64,000 bases of DNA from Enterobacter cloacae (GCF_013375935.1 NZ_CP056117.1:4278001-4342000), one strand, 5' to 3'; numbered from the stretch's first letter, positions 1 to 9,430 are shown. Numbers and translations are program-made. The notes: a model not told the origin generated them from the letters alone.

Positions 1-1105
1 CGCTTTTCACCTTCGTCCACGCGCGGGTACGCACGCGGTCAATTTTAGGTTCCTGCACCTTCAGGGTGAACAGCTTGGCAAACACGTCGGCCGGCGGATA
101 AATGGCCGGGTTATTACGGATCTCCTCGCTGACCATCGGCACGGAGGCCTTGTTACCGTTGGCGTAGTAGACGTGATCGCTGATGTGGGCAATCACTTCC
201 GGACGCATCAGGTAGTTGAGGAACTGATACGCTTCTTCTTTGTTTTTCGCATCAGCCGGCATGGCGAAGACGTCGAAGAAGGCCAGCGCCCCCTCTTTCG
301 GTATGAAGTAGGAGACATTCACGCCGTTTTTCGCCTCTTTCGCGCGGTTCGCCGCCTGCCAGACGTCGCCTGCCCAGCCGATCGCCACGCAGATGTCGCC
401 GTTTGCCAGGTCGTTAATGTACTGAGAGGAGTGGAAGTAGCGAATATTCGGACGCAGCTTCAGCAGCAGATCGGTTGCCGGGCCGGTGTAGTCGTCGGCC
501 TTGCTGCTGTTCGGATCTTTGCCGAGATAGTTAAGCACGGTGGCAAAAATTTCTTCCGGGGCATCGAGGAAAGAGACGCCGCAGCTTTTCAGCTTTTCAA
601 GGTTTTCCGGCTTCAGCACCACGTCCCAGCTGTCCAGCTTAACGTCCGGGCCCAGAGCGGCTTTGACCTTATCCACGTTGTAGCCAATACCGGTGGTCGC
701 CCACAGATAAGGCATCGCGTATTTGTTCTCCGGATCGTGTTTGGCAATCAGCTTCAGCACCTCCGGGTCGAGGTTTTTCCAGTTCGGTAATTTGCTCTTG
801 TCCAGCGGCTGGAAGACGCCGGCGGTCAGCTGACGCTCCAGGAAGCTGGCGGAGGGCACCACCAGGTCAAAACCGGTGCTGCCCGCCATCAGTTTGCCTT
901 CCAGCACCTCGTTGGAGTCGAAGACGTCGTAGACCACCTTAATGCCGGTCTCTTTTTCAAAACTGGCGACGGTGTCCGGCGCAATATAGTCAGACCAGTT
1001 ATAGACGTGCAGCGTTTTTTGTTCCGCAGCGAGCGTGCCGGCAGAGACGGCCATCAGAGCACCCGCAACCAGACCCGATAACCATTTTTTATTCAAGGCG
1101 ATCAT
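1..1105 (-). CDS. potF: Putrescine ABC transporter periplasmic binding protein PotF (3-prime end cut by window edge)
   Basis: Periplasmic solute-binding subunit of the PotFGHI putrescine importer. The minus-strand frame opens with ATG at 1105 (MIALNKKWLSG), followed by a hydrophobic signal peptide ending near LAAEQ, and reads without a stop to base 1. The end (TRAWTKVKS) matches the last residues of E. coli PotF, so only about two codons and the stop are missing. Recognisable stretches include LHVYNWSDYIAPDT at the mature N-terminus, DVFDSNEVLEGKLMAG and the AIGWAGDVWQA substrate-pocket segment. In E. coli potF heads potFGHI, so the remaining subunits are expected to the left of the window. 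Very confident by family resemblance. Confidence 0.95.
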   Translation of the reverse strand, partial: MIALNKKWLSGLVAGALMAVSAGTLAAEQKTLHVYNWSDYIAPDTVASFEKETGIKVVYDVFDSNEVLEGKLMAGSTGFDLVVPSASFLERQLTAGVFQPLDKSKLPNWKNLDPEVLKLIAKHDPENKYAMPYLWATTGIGYNVDKVKAALGPDVKLDSWDVVLKPENLEKLKSCGVSFLDAPEEIFATVLNYLGKDPNSSKADDYTGPATDLLLKLRPNIRYFHSSQYINDLANGDICVAIGWAGDVWQAANRAKEAKNGVNVSYFIPKEGALAFFDVFAMPADAKNKEEAYQFLNYLMRPEVIAHISDHVYYANGNKASVPMVSEEIRNNPAIYPPADVFAKLFTLKVQEPKIDRVRTRAWTKVKS

Positions 1106-1455
1106 ATTGTTATTCCTTCTGAAAGCTCGTTAACAAACGAACCAAAACTGTGCAGCCTGAAGATATGCAATAATCATGCATAGTTTGTCGCTCTGCCTGA
1201 AATAAAAATAACCCCCTTTATCCGGCAGGTCCGCTCGCTTTTTTAAGCATCGCAAGAATAACTGTAGCCCGTGTCTCCGGCTATAGCCCAGACGAAAAAA
1301 CGCCTTTTATCAATTTTTTATGCAGATTATGTCTACGTGATAAGCCGAAATGGCCTGAGGGGAGGTGAAAGATTCTTTAAAGAAAGGTTAAAAGCAGCAG
1401 AAAAAATGGCGTTATGCAGCCGCTCTGGCAGCGACTGCGCAAAAGTCAGACAGCC
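1106..1455. other. potF-ybjN intergenic region, no convincing gene
   Basis: About 350 bases upstream of potF and downstream of ybjN. It must contain the potF promoter. A short plus-strand frame at 1271-1459 has no recognisable product and no clear ribosome site, so I do not call it. The only structured element seen is the inverted repeat listed at 1164-1182. Confidence 0.6.
1164..1182. promoter_or_regulatory. Inverted repeat TATGCA-N7-TGCATA upstream of potF
   Basis: TATGCAATAATCATGCATA is a 6-bp perfect inverted repeat with 7-bp spacing, about 60 bp before the potF start. It resembles a degenerate ARG box (TGCAT half sites with an AT-rich centre), and I recall potFGHI being linked to ArgR in E. 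coli, but the match is loose. Regulator assignment is inference only. Confidence 0.3.
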
Positions 1456-1932
1456 CTAGTGGAGAAAATTGGGTGCTGCATCTTTATTCTCAGCATCATC
1501 TTCCGCGCTGTACAGCAGGTGATGCGCGTTGGCTTCCATCATCACCATGGAAATTTGCTCTTCGCTCAGGCGCATAAACCAGGCGAACTGCTTAAAGGAG
1601 AGCCCGGCACCGGAGAATAATGACTGGCAAACCACCAGCTTCGGCAGATTATCATCCTGTATGTCGAGAAACGCTTTCACGGTCAAAGAACTGGCGTTAA
1701 TCGCTGACAGGTCGGACGCCAGCGCCAGCAGCGCGGAAGGCTTCACCTCGGCCAGGGCCGAGAAAAGAATCACGTCGTTAATCAGATCGATTTTGGCATC
1801 GAAAATACCGTCGAAATTTTGCATGTGAGGCAGATGCAGCGCCTGGCAGGAGTCGCATTCGAAAAAAGTAATACCGGCATCATCGAGCCATTGACGTAAC
1901 GTATCCAGTGTAGGTACGACCTGTAAATCCAT
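1456..1932 (-). CDS. ybjN: YbjN family protein
   Basis: 158-residue cytosolic protein, the same length as E. coli YbjN, beginning MDLQVVPTLDTLRQWLDDAG. The YbjN family (related to type III secretion chaperone-like folds) has been linked in E. coli to motility, biofilm and stress phenotypes, but no biochemical activity is established. The C-terminal tail here (SAEDDAENKDAAPNFLH) is acidic and variable. It lies between rimK and potF exactly as in E. coli, 63 bp downstream of the rimK stop on the same strand, and could be read from the rimK transcript or its own promoter. Confidence 0.92.
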   Translation of the reverse strand: MDLQVVPTLDTLRQWLDDAGITFFECDSCQALHLPHMQNFDGIFDAKIDLINDVILFSALAEVKPSALLALASDLSAINASSLTVKAFLDIQDDNLPKLVVCQSLFSGAGLSFKQFAWFMRLSEEQISMVMMEANAHHLLYSAEDDAENKDAAPNFLH

Positions 1933-1995
1933 CGCTGTGCAGCCTCTTAAATAAAAACGGTGTTCAGATTACGCAAAAAGCGCGCGCCGATCCAT

Positions 1996-2898
1996 TCAAC
2001 CGCCCGTTTTCAGGCAGAATCCCGGCGTAGCATGGCGTTCAATCCATGCAATCATTTTACCTGCAATATCGACGCCTGTGGTTTTTTCCACCCCTTCCAG
2101 CCCCGGAGAGGCGTTCACTTCCATCACCAGCGGGCCGCGCTCGGCGCGCAGCAGATCGACACCCGCCACGTCCAGCCCCAGCGTCTGCGCGGCTTTCACC
2201 GCAATCTCGCGCTCGCGCTCGCTGATGACGGCAACCCGGGCGATGCCGCCACGGTGCAGGTTGGAGCGGAAGTCGCCCTCTTTAGCCTGCCGCTCAATGG
2301 CGGCTACCACCTCATCGCCGACCACAAAGCAGCGAATGTCGCGCCCTCTGGCCTCTTTAATATACTCCTGCACCAGGATATGGGCATTCAGGCCACGAAA
2401 GGCGTCAATCACGCTTTCGGCCGCCTGGCGCGTCTCCGCCAGTACCACCCCAATACCCTGCGTGCCTTCAACCAGCTTAATTACCAGAGGTGCTCCACCC
2501 ACCATGTCGATCAGATCGCTGGTGTCGTCCGGCGAATGGGCAATGCCGGTAACGGGCAGATCGATTCCCTGACGCGCGAGCAGCTGTAGCGATCGCAGCT
2601 TATCGCGGGCGCGGGAAATCGCCACGGACTCGTTGAGCGGATAGCTGCCCAGCATTTCAAACTGACGCAGCGCGGCCGTGCCGTAATAGGTTATCTGGGA
2701 GCCAATGCGGGGGATCACCGCATCAAAATGCGGGAGCTTGCGGCCTTTGTAATGAATCGACGACGCCGCTGGGTCGATGTTCATATAGCAGGACATCGGA
2801 TCGAGAATCTCAACCTGATGCCCGCGTTTCGCCGCCGCTTCTCGCAGGCGCTTGCATGAATAGAGCGTTCCATCCCGGGACAATATGGCAATTTTCAC
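1996..2898 (-). CDS. rimK: Ribosomal protein S6--L-glutamate ligase RimK
   Basis: ATP-grasp ligase that adds glutamates to the C-terminus of ribosomal protein S6. I choose the GTG at 2898 ([15 protein letters not shown]), preceded by a purine-rich GAGAGG, because it gives the 300-residue length of E. coli RimK; an in-frame start seven codons earlier has no family support. Visible motifs are the N-terminal RimK-like domain ([20 protein letters not shown]), the ATP-grasp core with [12 protein letters not shown] and VQEYI, and the metal-binding [12 protein letters not shown] near residue 260. It lies 63 bp after the nfsA stop, consistent with an nfsA-rimK-ybjN transcription unit. Confidence 0.95.
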   Translation of the reverse strand: MKIAILSRDGTLYSCKRLREAAAKRGHQVEILDPMSCYMNIDPAASSIHYKGRKLPHFDAVIPRIGSQITYYGTAALRQFEMLGSYPLNESVAISRARDKLRSLQLLARQGIDLPVTGIAHSPDDTSDLIDMVGGAPLVIKLVEGTQGIGVVLAETRQAAESVIDAFRGLNAHILVQEYIKEARGRDIRCFVVGDEVVAAIERQAKEGDFRSNLHRGGIARVAVISEREREIAVKAAQTLGLDVAGVDLLRAERGPLVMEVNASPGLEGVEKTTGVDIAGKMIAWIERHATPGFCLKTGG

Positions 2899-2961
2899 CC
2901 TGCACCTCTCTGAAGACATGGGAAAGCCTGCCTATCATACACGAGGCGCAGGAGGAATGGA

Positions 2962-3684
2962 CTATCGCGTCGCCCAGCCCTGCTTGTGCAGATATTCAAG
3001 AATGAACGGGCGGCTTTCCTTAACGATGGTGCGGCGGATATGGTCACTCCAGGTGTCGCGGCGGTTATTGCTGTCGCGCGTTAAATAGTAGTTCGCCAGC
3101 TCTTCGTCATACTGGTCCAGCACGTTCGGATCGACCGGCTGGTAATGATTCTCGTGCACCAGCATCGCTGCAGGAATACGCGGCTTGAGATCCGGGTTAT
3201 CCGCCGGCCAGCCAAGGCACAGGCCAAACAGCGGCAGCACGTGCTTCGGAAGCTTCAGCAGTTCCGTCACGCTTTCGATATTGTTGCGCAGCCCGCCGAT
3301 ATACACCCCGCCAAGCCCCAACGACTCAGCCGCCGTGAAGGCGTTTTGCGCCATCAGCGCGGTATCCACCACGCCCAGCAGCAGCTGTTCCGCCAGCCCC
3401 AGCTCCGCCTCCGGGCAGATTTGCAGGTGGCGGTTAAAATCGGCGCAGAATACCCAGAACTCGGCCGCCTGAGCGACGTGCTTTTGCCCGCCCGTCAGGG
3501 TCACCAGCTGTTCACGCATTGCCGGATCGGTGATGCGGATAATCGAGCTGCACTGCAAAAAGCTGGAGCTGGAGGTGCCTCTTGCGCTGTCGATGATCGC
3601 TTCCCGCTGTGCCTGGGTAATGGGCTCATCGGTGAAATGGCGAATGGAACGGTGGGAACGAAGCAGGTCAATGGTTGGCGTCAT
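2962..3684 (-). CDS. nfsA: Oxygen-insensitive NADPH nitroreductase NfsA
   Basis: FMN-dependent NADPH nitroreductase that reduces nitroaromatics and quinones by two-electron transfer. Starting at the ATG at 3684 (MTPTIDLLRSHRSIRHF) gives 240 residues, as in E. coli; the open frame continues 26 codons upstream with no support. The family hallmarks are HRSIRHF near the N-terminus, ARGTSSSSFLQ for FMN binding, GLGGVYIGGLRNN and the C-terminal RDTWSDHIRRT. In E. coli the gene is preceded by ybjC and is SoxS/MarA-inducible; here no ybjC-like frame exists and nfsA faces grxA directly across a 185-bp divergent gap. Confidence 0.95.
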   Translation of the reverse strand: MTPTIDLLRSHRSIRHFTDEPITQAQREAIIDSARGTSSSSFLQCSSIIRITDPAMREQLVTLTGGQKHVAQAAEFWVFCADFNRHLQICPEAELGLAEQLLLGVVDTALMAQNAFTAAESLGLGGVYIGGLRNNIESVTELLKLPKHVLPLFGLCLGWPADNPDLKPRIPAAMLVHENHYQPVDPNVLDQYDEELANYYLTRDSNNRRDTWSDHIRRTIVKESRPFILEYLHKQGWATR

Positions 3685-3869
3685 CTTGTCTCTCTTTGTG
3701 TTGCGTAAAACGTATGGCAGCCAGTATAGGCAATGATCTGCGCGATGTAATTGGCGAAACATAGCCTGACTGTATCAAAGTGACAGGTGAAACCTTCTTT
3801 CCATGACGGCAGGTTATCGTGCACTATAGGCGATATTCGCCGTCAGGCTTGTTTTTTGAGGAGAGAGAA

Positions 3870-4139
3870 ATGTTTGCAGTAATTTTTGGTCGTCCAGGAT
3901 GCCCTTACTGTGTGCGCGCTAAAGAGCTGGCTGAGAAACTGACTGAAGAGCGTGATGATTTCAACTTCCGTTACGTTGACATCCACGCGGAAGGCATCAG
4001 CAAAGCCGATCTGGAAAAAACCGTTGGCAAGCCGGTTGAAACCGTGCCGCAGATCTTCCTCGATCAGAAACACATCGGCGGCTGCACAGATTTTGAAGCC
4101 TACGCCAAAGAGCATCTGGGCCTGTTTGCCGCTCAGTAA
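3870..4139 (+). CDS. grxA: Glutaredoxin 1
   Basis: 89-residue dithiol glutaredoxin that uses glutathione to reduce ribonucleotide reductase, PAPS reductase and mixed disulfides. The redox motif CPYC is at residues 11-14, followed by the TVPQIF cis-proline loop and GG(C)TD glutathione-binding segment. I start at ATG 3870 behind a strong GAGGAGAGAG ribosome site; an open frame continues upstream but lacks homology. The C-terminus (KEHLGLFAAQ) is four residues longer than E. coli GrxA. In E. coli grxA is activated by OxyR; I could not place an OxyR site with confidence in the divergent gap to nfsA. Confidence 0.96.
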   Translation: MFAVIFGRPGCPYCVRAKELAEKLTEERDDFNFRYVDIHAEGISKADLEKTVGKPVETVPQIFLDQKHIGGCTDFEAYAKEHLGLFAAQ

Positions 4140-4146
4140 TGCGAAG

Positions 4147-4171
4147 ACGCCCTCTCCCCGAGGGCGTTTTT
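4147..4171 (+). terminator. Rho-independent terminator after grxA
   Basis: Perfect 8-bp stem ACGCCCTC / GAGGGCGT (4147-4154 and 4160-4167) with a TCCCC loop and a T run at 4167-4171. It reaches the last codon of the convergent ybjM. Confidence 0.85.
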
Positions 4172-4544
4172 ATTTACGTGGCTTGCGCTGTTGCAGCAGG
4201 CTACGCGTAAATAAGAAGCACAGCGCCCCCAGCGCGCACCAGAAAACGCCGCTCATTAACCACGCCACTTCCTGCCAGACGCTTCTCGACGAAAGAAACA
4301 GTACGCGCATCAGGAGCAGACAGAGGGGGGCCGCAAGCATCGCCCCGATAAGCGGCATGATCACCTCACCTTTTCGCGAGAGAAAACTGGCCACGACCCC
4401 CGGCAGGATGAAAAAGAGCAGGCCCAGCTCCGGATGACCAGAAGCTCTGAAGGCTCCCTTCACATTAAAAGCTAACGACATGCAAACGACCGTAAACAGC
4501 AAAAAACAGCTGATTGCGCCCGCCCAGTTTCGCTTAATGTTCAA
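4170..4544 (-). CDS. ybjM: Inner membrane protein YbjM
   Basis: 124-residue hydrophobic protein of unknown function matching YbjM, which lies between grxA and ybjL in E. coli. Four membrane segments are apparent: about residues 8-26, 40-53, 60-82 and 92-112, with a basic C-terminus (LLQQRKPRK). It converges on grxA, and its stop overlaps the grxA terminator. No function can be assigned from sequence. Confidence 0.88.
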   Translation of the reverse strand: MNIKRNWAGAISCFLLFTVVCMSLAFNVKGAFRASGHPELGLLFFILPGVVASFLSRKGEVIMPLIGAMLAAPLCLLLMRVLFLSSRSVWQEVAWLMSGVFWCALGALCFLFTRSLLQQRKPRK

Positions 4545-4818
4545 ATTATCCTCCTGACTTCCTCTCTATCAAATACACACTCGTCCAGCGGACGCCCAGT
4601 CAGATAAAGCAAAGTGGCAATCCTTGCCAAAGGCCGCATGCAGTGATGCGATAATAGGTAGCTGTCGAAAGCTAATACGATTAAACTAACCGCTTGCTAT
4701 TGGTTTAGGGAAATTATCAGGGAGCGAGACGCGTTAGCGTTTGTCCCTGACCGTAAAAACAGTAGCCCAAATAGTCCTTTCATTCAACAACTTACTGGTA
4801 AACAAGAAGTTAGCCTCC

Positions 4819-6504
4819 GTGAATATAAACGTCGCAGACTTGTTAAATGGGAATTACATCCTGTTATTATTTGTGGTACTGGCGCTGGGCCTTTGTCTGG
4901 GTAAATTACGCCTGGGTTCAGTTCAACTTGGTAATTCCATTGGCGTTTTAGTCGTCTCCTTATTATTAGGTCAGCAGCATTTCAGCATTAACACGGACGC
5001 GCTTAACTTAGGTTTCATGCTGTTTATTTTTTGCGTAGGCGTGGAAGCCGGTCCGAACTTTTTTTCAATTTTCTTCCGTGACGGCAAAAATTACCTGATG
5101 CTGGCGCTGGTGATGGTCGGCAGCGCACTGCTGATTGCGTTAGGGCTGGGCAAGCTGTTTGGCTGGGACATTGGCTTAACGGCGGGTATGCTGGCGGGCT
5201 CGATGACTTCCACGCCGGTGCTGGTCGGCGCCGGCGATACGCTTCGCCATTCGGGCATGGCTGGGACGCAGCTTTCCACCGCGCTGGACAACCTGAGCCT
5301 GGGCTATGCCCTGACCTATCTGATTGGTCTGGTGAGCCTGATTGTTGGCGCGCGCTATTTGCCAAAACTTCAGCATCAGGATCTCCAGACCAGCGCCCAG
5401 ACCATCGCCCGCGAGCGCGGCCTGGACACGGACTCCAAACGTAAGGTCTACCTGCCGGTTATCCGCGCTTACCGCGTCGGGCCGGAGCTGGTTGCCTGGA
5501 CCGACGGGAAAAACCTGCGCGAGCTGGGGATTTACCGTCAGACCGGCTGCTATATCGAACGTATCCGTCGTAACGGCATCCTGGCGAACCCGGACGGTGA
5601 TGCGGTGCTCCAGATGGGCGATGATATTGCCCTCGTCGGCTACCCGGACGCTCACGCGCGCCTCGATCCCAGCTTCCGCAACGGGAAAGAGGTGTTCGAC
5701 CGCGACCTGCTGGACATGCGTATCGTTACCGAAGAGATTGTGGTGAAAAACCACAACGCCGTGGGCCGCCGCCTGGCGCAGCTGAAGCTGACCGACCACG
5801 GCTGTTTCCTCAACCGCGTGATCCGCAGCCAGATTGAAATGCCTATCGACGACAACGTGGTTCTCAACAAAGGCGACGTGTTGCAGGTCAGCGGCGATGC
5901 CCGGCGCGTCAAAACCGTTGCCGACCGTATCGGCTTTATCTCGATTCACAGCCAGGTGACGGACCTGTTAGCCTTCTGCGCGTTCTTCATTGTTGGCCTG
6001 ATGATTGGGATGATCACCTTCCAGTTCAGCAACTTTAGCTTCGGCATCGGTAACGCTGCCGGCCTGCTGTTCGCCGGGATCATGCTGGGCTTCCTGCGAG
6101 CGAACCATCCTACCTTCGGCTATATCCCGCAGGGTGCGCTGAACATGGTGAAGGAGTTCGGCCTGATGGTCTTTATGGCGGGAGTAGGCTTAAGCGCCGG
6201 TAGCGGCATTGGTAACGGCCTGGGCGCCGTTGGCTGGCAAATGTTGGTTTCCGGACTTATCGTCAGCCTGGTACCGGTGGTGCTCTGCTTCCTGTTCGGG
6301 GCCTACGTGCTGCGCATGAACCGCGCCCTGCTCTTCGGGGCGATGATGGGCGCGCGCACCTGCGCCCCGGCGATGGAAATCATCAGCGACACCGCGCGCA
6401 GCAACATCCCGGCGCTGGGATATGCAGGCACCTACGCCATCGCAAACGTGCTGCTGACGCTGGCGGGTACGCTGATCGTCATTATATGGCCTGGACTCGG
6501 ATAA
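4819..6504 (+). CDS. ybjL: Putative aspartate:alanine-exchanger-family transporter YbjL
   Basis: 561-residue inner-membrane protein of the AAE transporter family, the same length as E. coli YbjL. The GTG at 4819 ([17 protein letters not shown]) is chosen because it restores the family N-terminus; the frame stays open 26 codons further upstream. Layout: about five N-terminal membrane segments with [13 protein letters not shown], two cytosolic TrkA-C domains (roughly residues 200-380, ending [13 protein letters not shown]), then five or more C-terminal segments with [10 protein letters not shown]. The substrate is not established. It is followed by rybB, as in E. coli. Confidence 0.94.
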   Translation: MNINVADLLNGNYILLLFVVLALGLCLGKLRLGSVQLGNSIGVLVVSLLLGQQHFSINTDALNLGFMLFIFCVGVEAGPNFFSIFFRDGKNYLMLALVMVGSALLIALGLGKLFGWDIGLTAGMLAGSMTSTPVLVGAGDTLRHSGMAGTQLSTALDNLSLGYALTYLIGLVSLIVGARYLPKLQHQDLQTSAQTIARERGLDTDSKRKVYLPVIRAYRVGPELVAWTDGKNLRELGIYRQTGCYIERIRRNGILANPDGDAVLQMGDDIALVGYPDAHARLDPSFRNGKEVFDRDLLDMRIVTEEIVVKNHNAVGRRLAQLKLTDHGCFLNRVIRSQIEMPIDDNVVLNKGDVLQVSGDARRVKTVADRIGFISIHSQVTDLLAFCAFFIVGLMIGMITFQFSNFSFGIGNAAGLLFAGIMLGFLRANHPTFGYIPQGALNMVKEFGLMVFMAGVGLSAGSGIGNGLGAVGWQMLVSGLIVSLVPVVLCFLFGAYVLRMNRALLFGAMMGARTCAPAMEIISDTARSNIPALGYAGTYAIANVLLTLAGTLIVIIWPGLG

Positions 6505-6547
6505 CTCTTAAGTTTGCGCGTAGTGGAAAAAATTTTCGTTACGCGCA

Positions 6548-6575
6548 GAACTTTTTACGCAGGGTGCAGTCATAA
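6548..6575 (+). promoter_or_regulatory. Sigma-E-type promoter of rybB
   Basis: A GAACTTT -35 element (6548-6554) and TCATAA -10 element (6570-6575), 15 bp apart and 5 bp before the sRNA 5-prime end, fit the sigma-E consensus GGAACTT-N15/16-TCAAA. RybB is a known sigma-E-dependent sRNA in E. coli and Salmonella. Confidence 0.8.
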
Positions 6576-6580
6576 CTAGT

Positions 6581-6659
6581 GCCACTGCTTTTCTTTGATG
6601 TCCCCAATTTGTGGAGCCCATCAACCCCGCCGTTTTGGTTCAAGGTTGATGGGTTTTTT
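6581..6659 (+). ncRNA. rybB: Small RNA RybB
   Basis: Hfq-dependent envelope-stress sRNA that represses outer-membrane porin mRNAs using its 5-prime seed. The 5-prime end GCCACTGCTTTTCTTTGA is the conserved RybB seed, and the 3-prime end is a strong terminator: 10-bp stem CCCATCAACC / GGTTGATGGG (6617-6626 and 6644-6653) followed by six T residues. The 79-nt length and position downstream of ybjL match E. coli. Only a few loop and linker bases differ from the E. coli sequence as I recall it. Confidence 0.95.
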
Positions 6660-6714
6660 GTTGCCTGAAATTCACCCATCTTACCATTTCCGCTTCCCCC
6701 TCCTCACGTAAACA

Positions 6715-6734
6715 CATATGATTTAATGCATATG
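6715..6734. promoter_or_regulatory. Candidate ArsR operator
   Basis: Two CATATG hexamers (6715-6720 and 6729-6734) flank an AT-rich centre 26 bp before the arsR start. ArsR-type repressors bind AT-rich imperfect dyads just upstream of their own gene, and similar CATATG-containing sites occur at enterobacterial ars promoters. Assignment is by position and resemblance. Confidence 0.5.
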
Positions 6735-6759
6735 ACAGAAAAACACGCAGGATCGCCAG

Positions 6760-7080
6760 ATGCTTCACCCCGTTCAGCTCTTCAAAACCCTCTCCGACGA
6801 AACGCGGCTCTCCATCGTCATGCTTCTGCGTGAAGCGGGGGAGCTGTGCGTCTGCGATCTCTGCTCCGCCACCGGCGAGCCGCAGCCGAAAGTCTCCCGC
6901 CATATGGCATTGCTCCGGGAGTCCGGGCTGGTCATCGATCGCCGGGAGGGAAAATGGGTCCATTACCGGTTATCTCCGAACATGCCCGCGTGGGCAGCGT
7001 CCGTTATCGATAACAGCTGGAACTGCCTGCGGGAAGAGACCCGCCTGAAGCTGAAAAGCAACCTTCCGGGTGCGTGTTAA
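6760..7080 (+). CDS. arsR: Arsenical resistance operon repressor ArsR
   Basis: 106-residue winged-helix repressor of the SmtB/ArsR family that releases ars promoters on binding As(III) or Sb(III). The metal-binding motif ELCVCDLC places Cys30, Cys32 and Cys35 at the start of the recognition helix, followed by QPKVSRHMALLRESGLV (helix-turn-helix) and the wing REGKWVHYRL. It lacks the longer C-terminal tail of E. coli ArsR. It is the first gene of an arsRBC operon, 40 bp before arsB, and should autoregulate through the upstream CATATG dyad. Confidence 0.95.
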   Translation: MLHPVQLFKTLSDETRLSIVMLLREAGELCVCDLCSATGEPQPKVSRHMALLRESGLVIDRREGKWVHYRLSPNMPAWAASVIDNSWNCLREETRLKLKSNLPGAC

Positions 7081-7120
7081 GAAGAATACATTCACAAAAT
7101 CAGATATAATGGAGTAGACG

Positions 7121-8410
7121 ATGTTTCTGGCAGGGGCGATTTTTTTATTCACACTGGTGCTGGTCATCTGGCAACCCAAAGGGCTCAGCATCGGCTGGAG
7201 CGCGACCCTTGGCGCCGCGCTGGCGCTGGCGAGCGGCGTTATCCACGTTAACGATATACCGGTGGTCTGGAATATTGTCTGGAACGCCACGGCCACGTTT
7301 ATCGCGGTGATCGTTATCAGCCTGCTGCTGGATGAGTCCGGCTTTTTCGAGTGGGCGGCGCTGCACGTTGCCCGCTGGGGAAACGGTCGGGGGCGGTTGC
7401 TGTTTACCTGGATCGTGCTGCTGGGGGCAGCCGTTGCGGCGCTGTTCGCCAATGACGGTGCGGCGCTGATCCTGACGCCTATCGTTATCGCCATGCTGCT
7501 GGCGCTCGGGTTCAGCAAGCAGGCGACGCTGGCGTTTGTGATGGCGGCAGGCTTTATCGCCGATACCGCCAGCCTGCCGCTGATTGTATCCAACCTGGTC
7601 AACATTGTGTCGGCAGACTTCTTTACGCTGGGGTTCAGCGAATACGCCTCGGTGATGATCCCGGTTGATATCGCCGCGATTGCCGCAACGCTGGTCATGC
7701 TGCACCTGTTCTTTCGCAAGGACATTCCTCCGACGTACGATCTGTCGAAACTCCGGGAGCCGGCGCGGGCCATTAACGATCTGCCAACCTTCCGAACGGG
7801 CTGGATCGTCCTTGTATTACTCCTGATCGGCTTCTTTGTGCTTGAGCCTCTCGGCATTCCCGTCAGCGCCATCGCGAGTGCGGGCGCGCTGATTTTGTTT
7901 GCCGTCGCAAAACGCGGGCACGCGATTGATACCGGTAAGGTGCTGCGCGGCGCGCCGTGGCAGATCGTTATCTTCTCGCTGGGAATGTACCTGGTGGTGT
8001 ATGGCCTGCGCAACGCCGGGCTGACGGAGTCTCTCTCCGGCGTGCTGGATCGCTTAGCCGGATACGGGCTCTGGGCCACCACGCTGGGAACCGGATTTAT
8101 CACCGCCTTCCTGTCGTCCATAATGAACAATATGCCAACGGTGCTGATTGGCGCCCTCTCCATTGAAGGCAGCTCGGCAACGGGATTGATTAAAGAGGCG
8201 ATGATTTACGCTAACGTGATTGGCTGCGATCTGGGACCGAAAATCACGCCCGTCGGCAGCCTTGCCACCCTGCTCTGGCTCCATGTGCTGGCGCAAAAAA
8301 ACATGACGATCGGCTGGGGCTACTATTTTCGGACGGGCATTATAATGACGCTGCCGGTCCTGTTTGTAACGCTCGCCGCGCTGGCGTTACGTCTCTCCGT
8401 CACACTGTAG
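7121..8410 (+). CDS. arsB: Arsenite/antimonite efflux pump ArsB
   Basis: 429-residue inner-membrane arsenite carrier of the ArsB family, which expels As(III)/Sb(III) by itself or with an ArsA ATPase; no arsA is present here. About 12 membrane segments are evident. Family signatures include [14 protein letters not shown] near residue 108, the [18 protein letters not shown] segment and [11 protein letters not shown] near residue 338. Full length for the family. It lies between arsR and arsC, whose ATG follows the arsB stop by 12 bp, so the three genes form one transcript. Confidence 0.96.
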   Translation: MFLAGAIFLFTLVLVIWQPKGLSIGWSATLGAALALASGVIHVNDIPVVWNIVWNATATFIAVIVISLLLDESGFFEWAALHVARWGNGRGRLLFTWIVLLGAAVAALFANDGAALILTPIVIAMLLALGFSKQATLAFVMAAGFIADTASLPLIVSNLVNIVSADFFTLGFSEYASVMIPVDIAAIAATLVMLHLFFRKDIPPTYDLSKLREPARAINDLPTFRTGWIVLVLLLIGFFVLEPLGIPVSAIASAGALILFAVAKRGHAIDTGKVLRGAPWQIVIFSLGMYLVVYGLRNAGLTESLSGVLDRLAGYGLWATTLGTGFITAFLSSIMNNMPTVLIGALSIEGSSATGLIKEAMIYANVIGCDLGPKITPVGSLATLLWLHVLAQKNMTIGWGYYFRTGIIMTLPVLFVTLAALALRLSVTL

Positions 8411-8422
8411 TGAGTACCTGAT

Positions 8423-8854
8423 ATGAGCAACATTACCATCTACCACAACCCGGCCTGCGGCACGTCGCGCAATACGCTGGAGATGATCCGCAACAGCGGC
8501 ACCGAACCCGAAATTATTTTGTATCTCGAGTCTCCGCCCTCTCGCGACGAGCTGGTGACGCTGCTTGCCGACATGGGTATTACCCCCCGCGACCTGCTGC
8601 GAAAAAACGTCGAGCCTTATGACCAGCTGGGCCTGGCGGAAGACAGGTTTAGCGACAGCCAGCTCGTTGACTACATGCTGCAATATCCGATCCTGATTAA
8701 TCGCCCGATTGTCGTTACCCCACTGGGAACGAGGCTGTGTCGCCCCTCGGAGCGCGTGCTGGATATTCTGCCCGACGCCCAAAAAGGGGCGTTTACCAAA
8801 GAGGATGGCGAAGCGGTCGTGGACGCTTCCGGTCAAAAAATTAAGGGCCGTTAA
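8423..8854 (+). CDS. arsC: Glutaredoxin-dependent arsenate reductase ArsC
   Basis: 143-residue ArsC of the glutaredoxin-coupled type; reduces arsenate to arsenite, which ArsB then exports. The catalytic Cys12 sits in the HNPACGTSRNT motif, and the conserved arginines are in INRPIVVTPLGTRLCRPSE near residues 94-108. It is the last gene of arsRBC. The nearby grxA in this window encodes a plausible electron donor, since this enzyme type uses glutaredoxin and glutathione, although E. coli prefers Grx2. Confidence 0.96.
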   Translation: MSNITIYHNPACGTSRNTLEMIRNSGTEPEIILYLESPPSRDELVTLLADMGITPRDLLRKNVEPYDQLGLAEDRFSDSQLVDYMLQYPILINRPIVVTPLGTRLCRPSERVLDILPDAQKGAFTKEDGEAVVDASGQKIKGR

Positions 8855-8872
8855 CGTCACGGCGCCCTGCCG

Positions 8873-9430
8873 TTAATCGCAGGGCGCCTGCTCCCGCGCA
8901 ATACGGCCCACCATCGCCCGGATTTCCTCCCGGGTTAAGGGCGCGCGGTCGGTTACAAAATGCAGGGTCATCCCTTCGATAAACGCGTCCAGCGCGCGGG
9001 CGGTGGCCGGATCAAACCACTGCTCAAGCGTGGTCTGACTCATCTTCATCCAGTCCTGCATGACCGTGCGCAGCGCGTTGCTGCGGTGCATAAAGGCATA
9101 TAGCTGGTACATCAGCGCCATATTGTGCGGGGTGGTCACCGCTGAGCTGTGGATCAGCGTGGTTATCGCCTCGCACGCCCTCTCCCGCCCGGTAACGCCT
9201 GCAAAGAAATCCCGGTACTGCTGCGACATCTGCTGCGTAAACCAGGTGAACGCCTCTTCCAGCAGCGGCTCCATACCGTCGAAATAGTAGGTCATCGACC
9301 CCAGCGGCACGCCTGCGCAGGTTGCAATCTTGCGGTGCGTGACGGCGTGTATACCGTACTCGGCGATGGTGTCCAGCGTCGCCTGGAGGATCTTCTCCCG
9401 ACGGTTGGGGTCGTTCGGTGGTCTGCTCAT
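8873..9430 (-). CDS. rcdA: TetR-family regulator RcdA (YbjK)
   Basis: 185-residue TetR-type regulator. The N-terminal helix-turn-helix reads [20 protein letters not shown] (about residues 26-45). I start at ATG 9430 ([16 protein letters not shown]), matching the E. coli protein of similar length; the open frame upstream overlaps divergent ybjJ and is not coding. In E. coli RcdA activates csgD and stress genes. It is convergent with arsC (18 bp apart) and divergent from ybjJ, with a TGTACA-AA-TGTACA site in the shared promoter region that probably serves autoregulation. Confidence 0.92.
   Translation of the reverse strand: MSRPPNDPNRREKILQATLDTIAEYGIHAVTHRKIATCAGVPLGSMTYYFDGMEPLLEEAFTWFTQQMSQQYRDFFAGVTGRERACEAITTLIHSSAVTTPHNMALMYQLYAFMHRSNALRTVMQDWMKMSQTTLEQWFDPATARALDAFIEGMTLHFVTDRAPLTREEIRAMVGRIAREQAPCD

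Noticed and set aside
1106..1260. Sigma-54 promoter for potF
   Set aside because: No TGGC-N7-TTGC-like pair with correct spacing was found on the minus strand.
1271..1459. 62-codon plus-strand open frame between potF and ybjN
   Set aside because: No ribosome site of note, no recognisable family, and placed in what must be the potF control region.
3685..3869. Possible ybjC between nfsA and grxA as in E. coli
   Set aside because: The gap is only 185 bp and has no frame resembling the 95-residue membrane protein.
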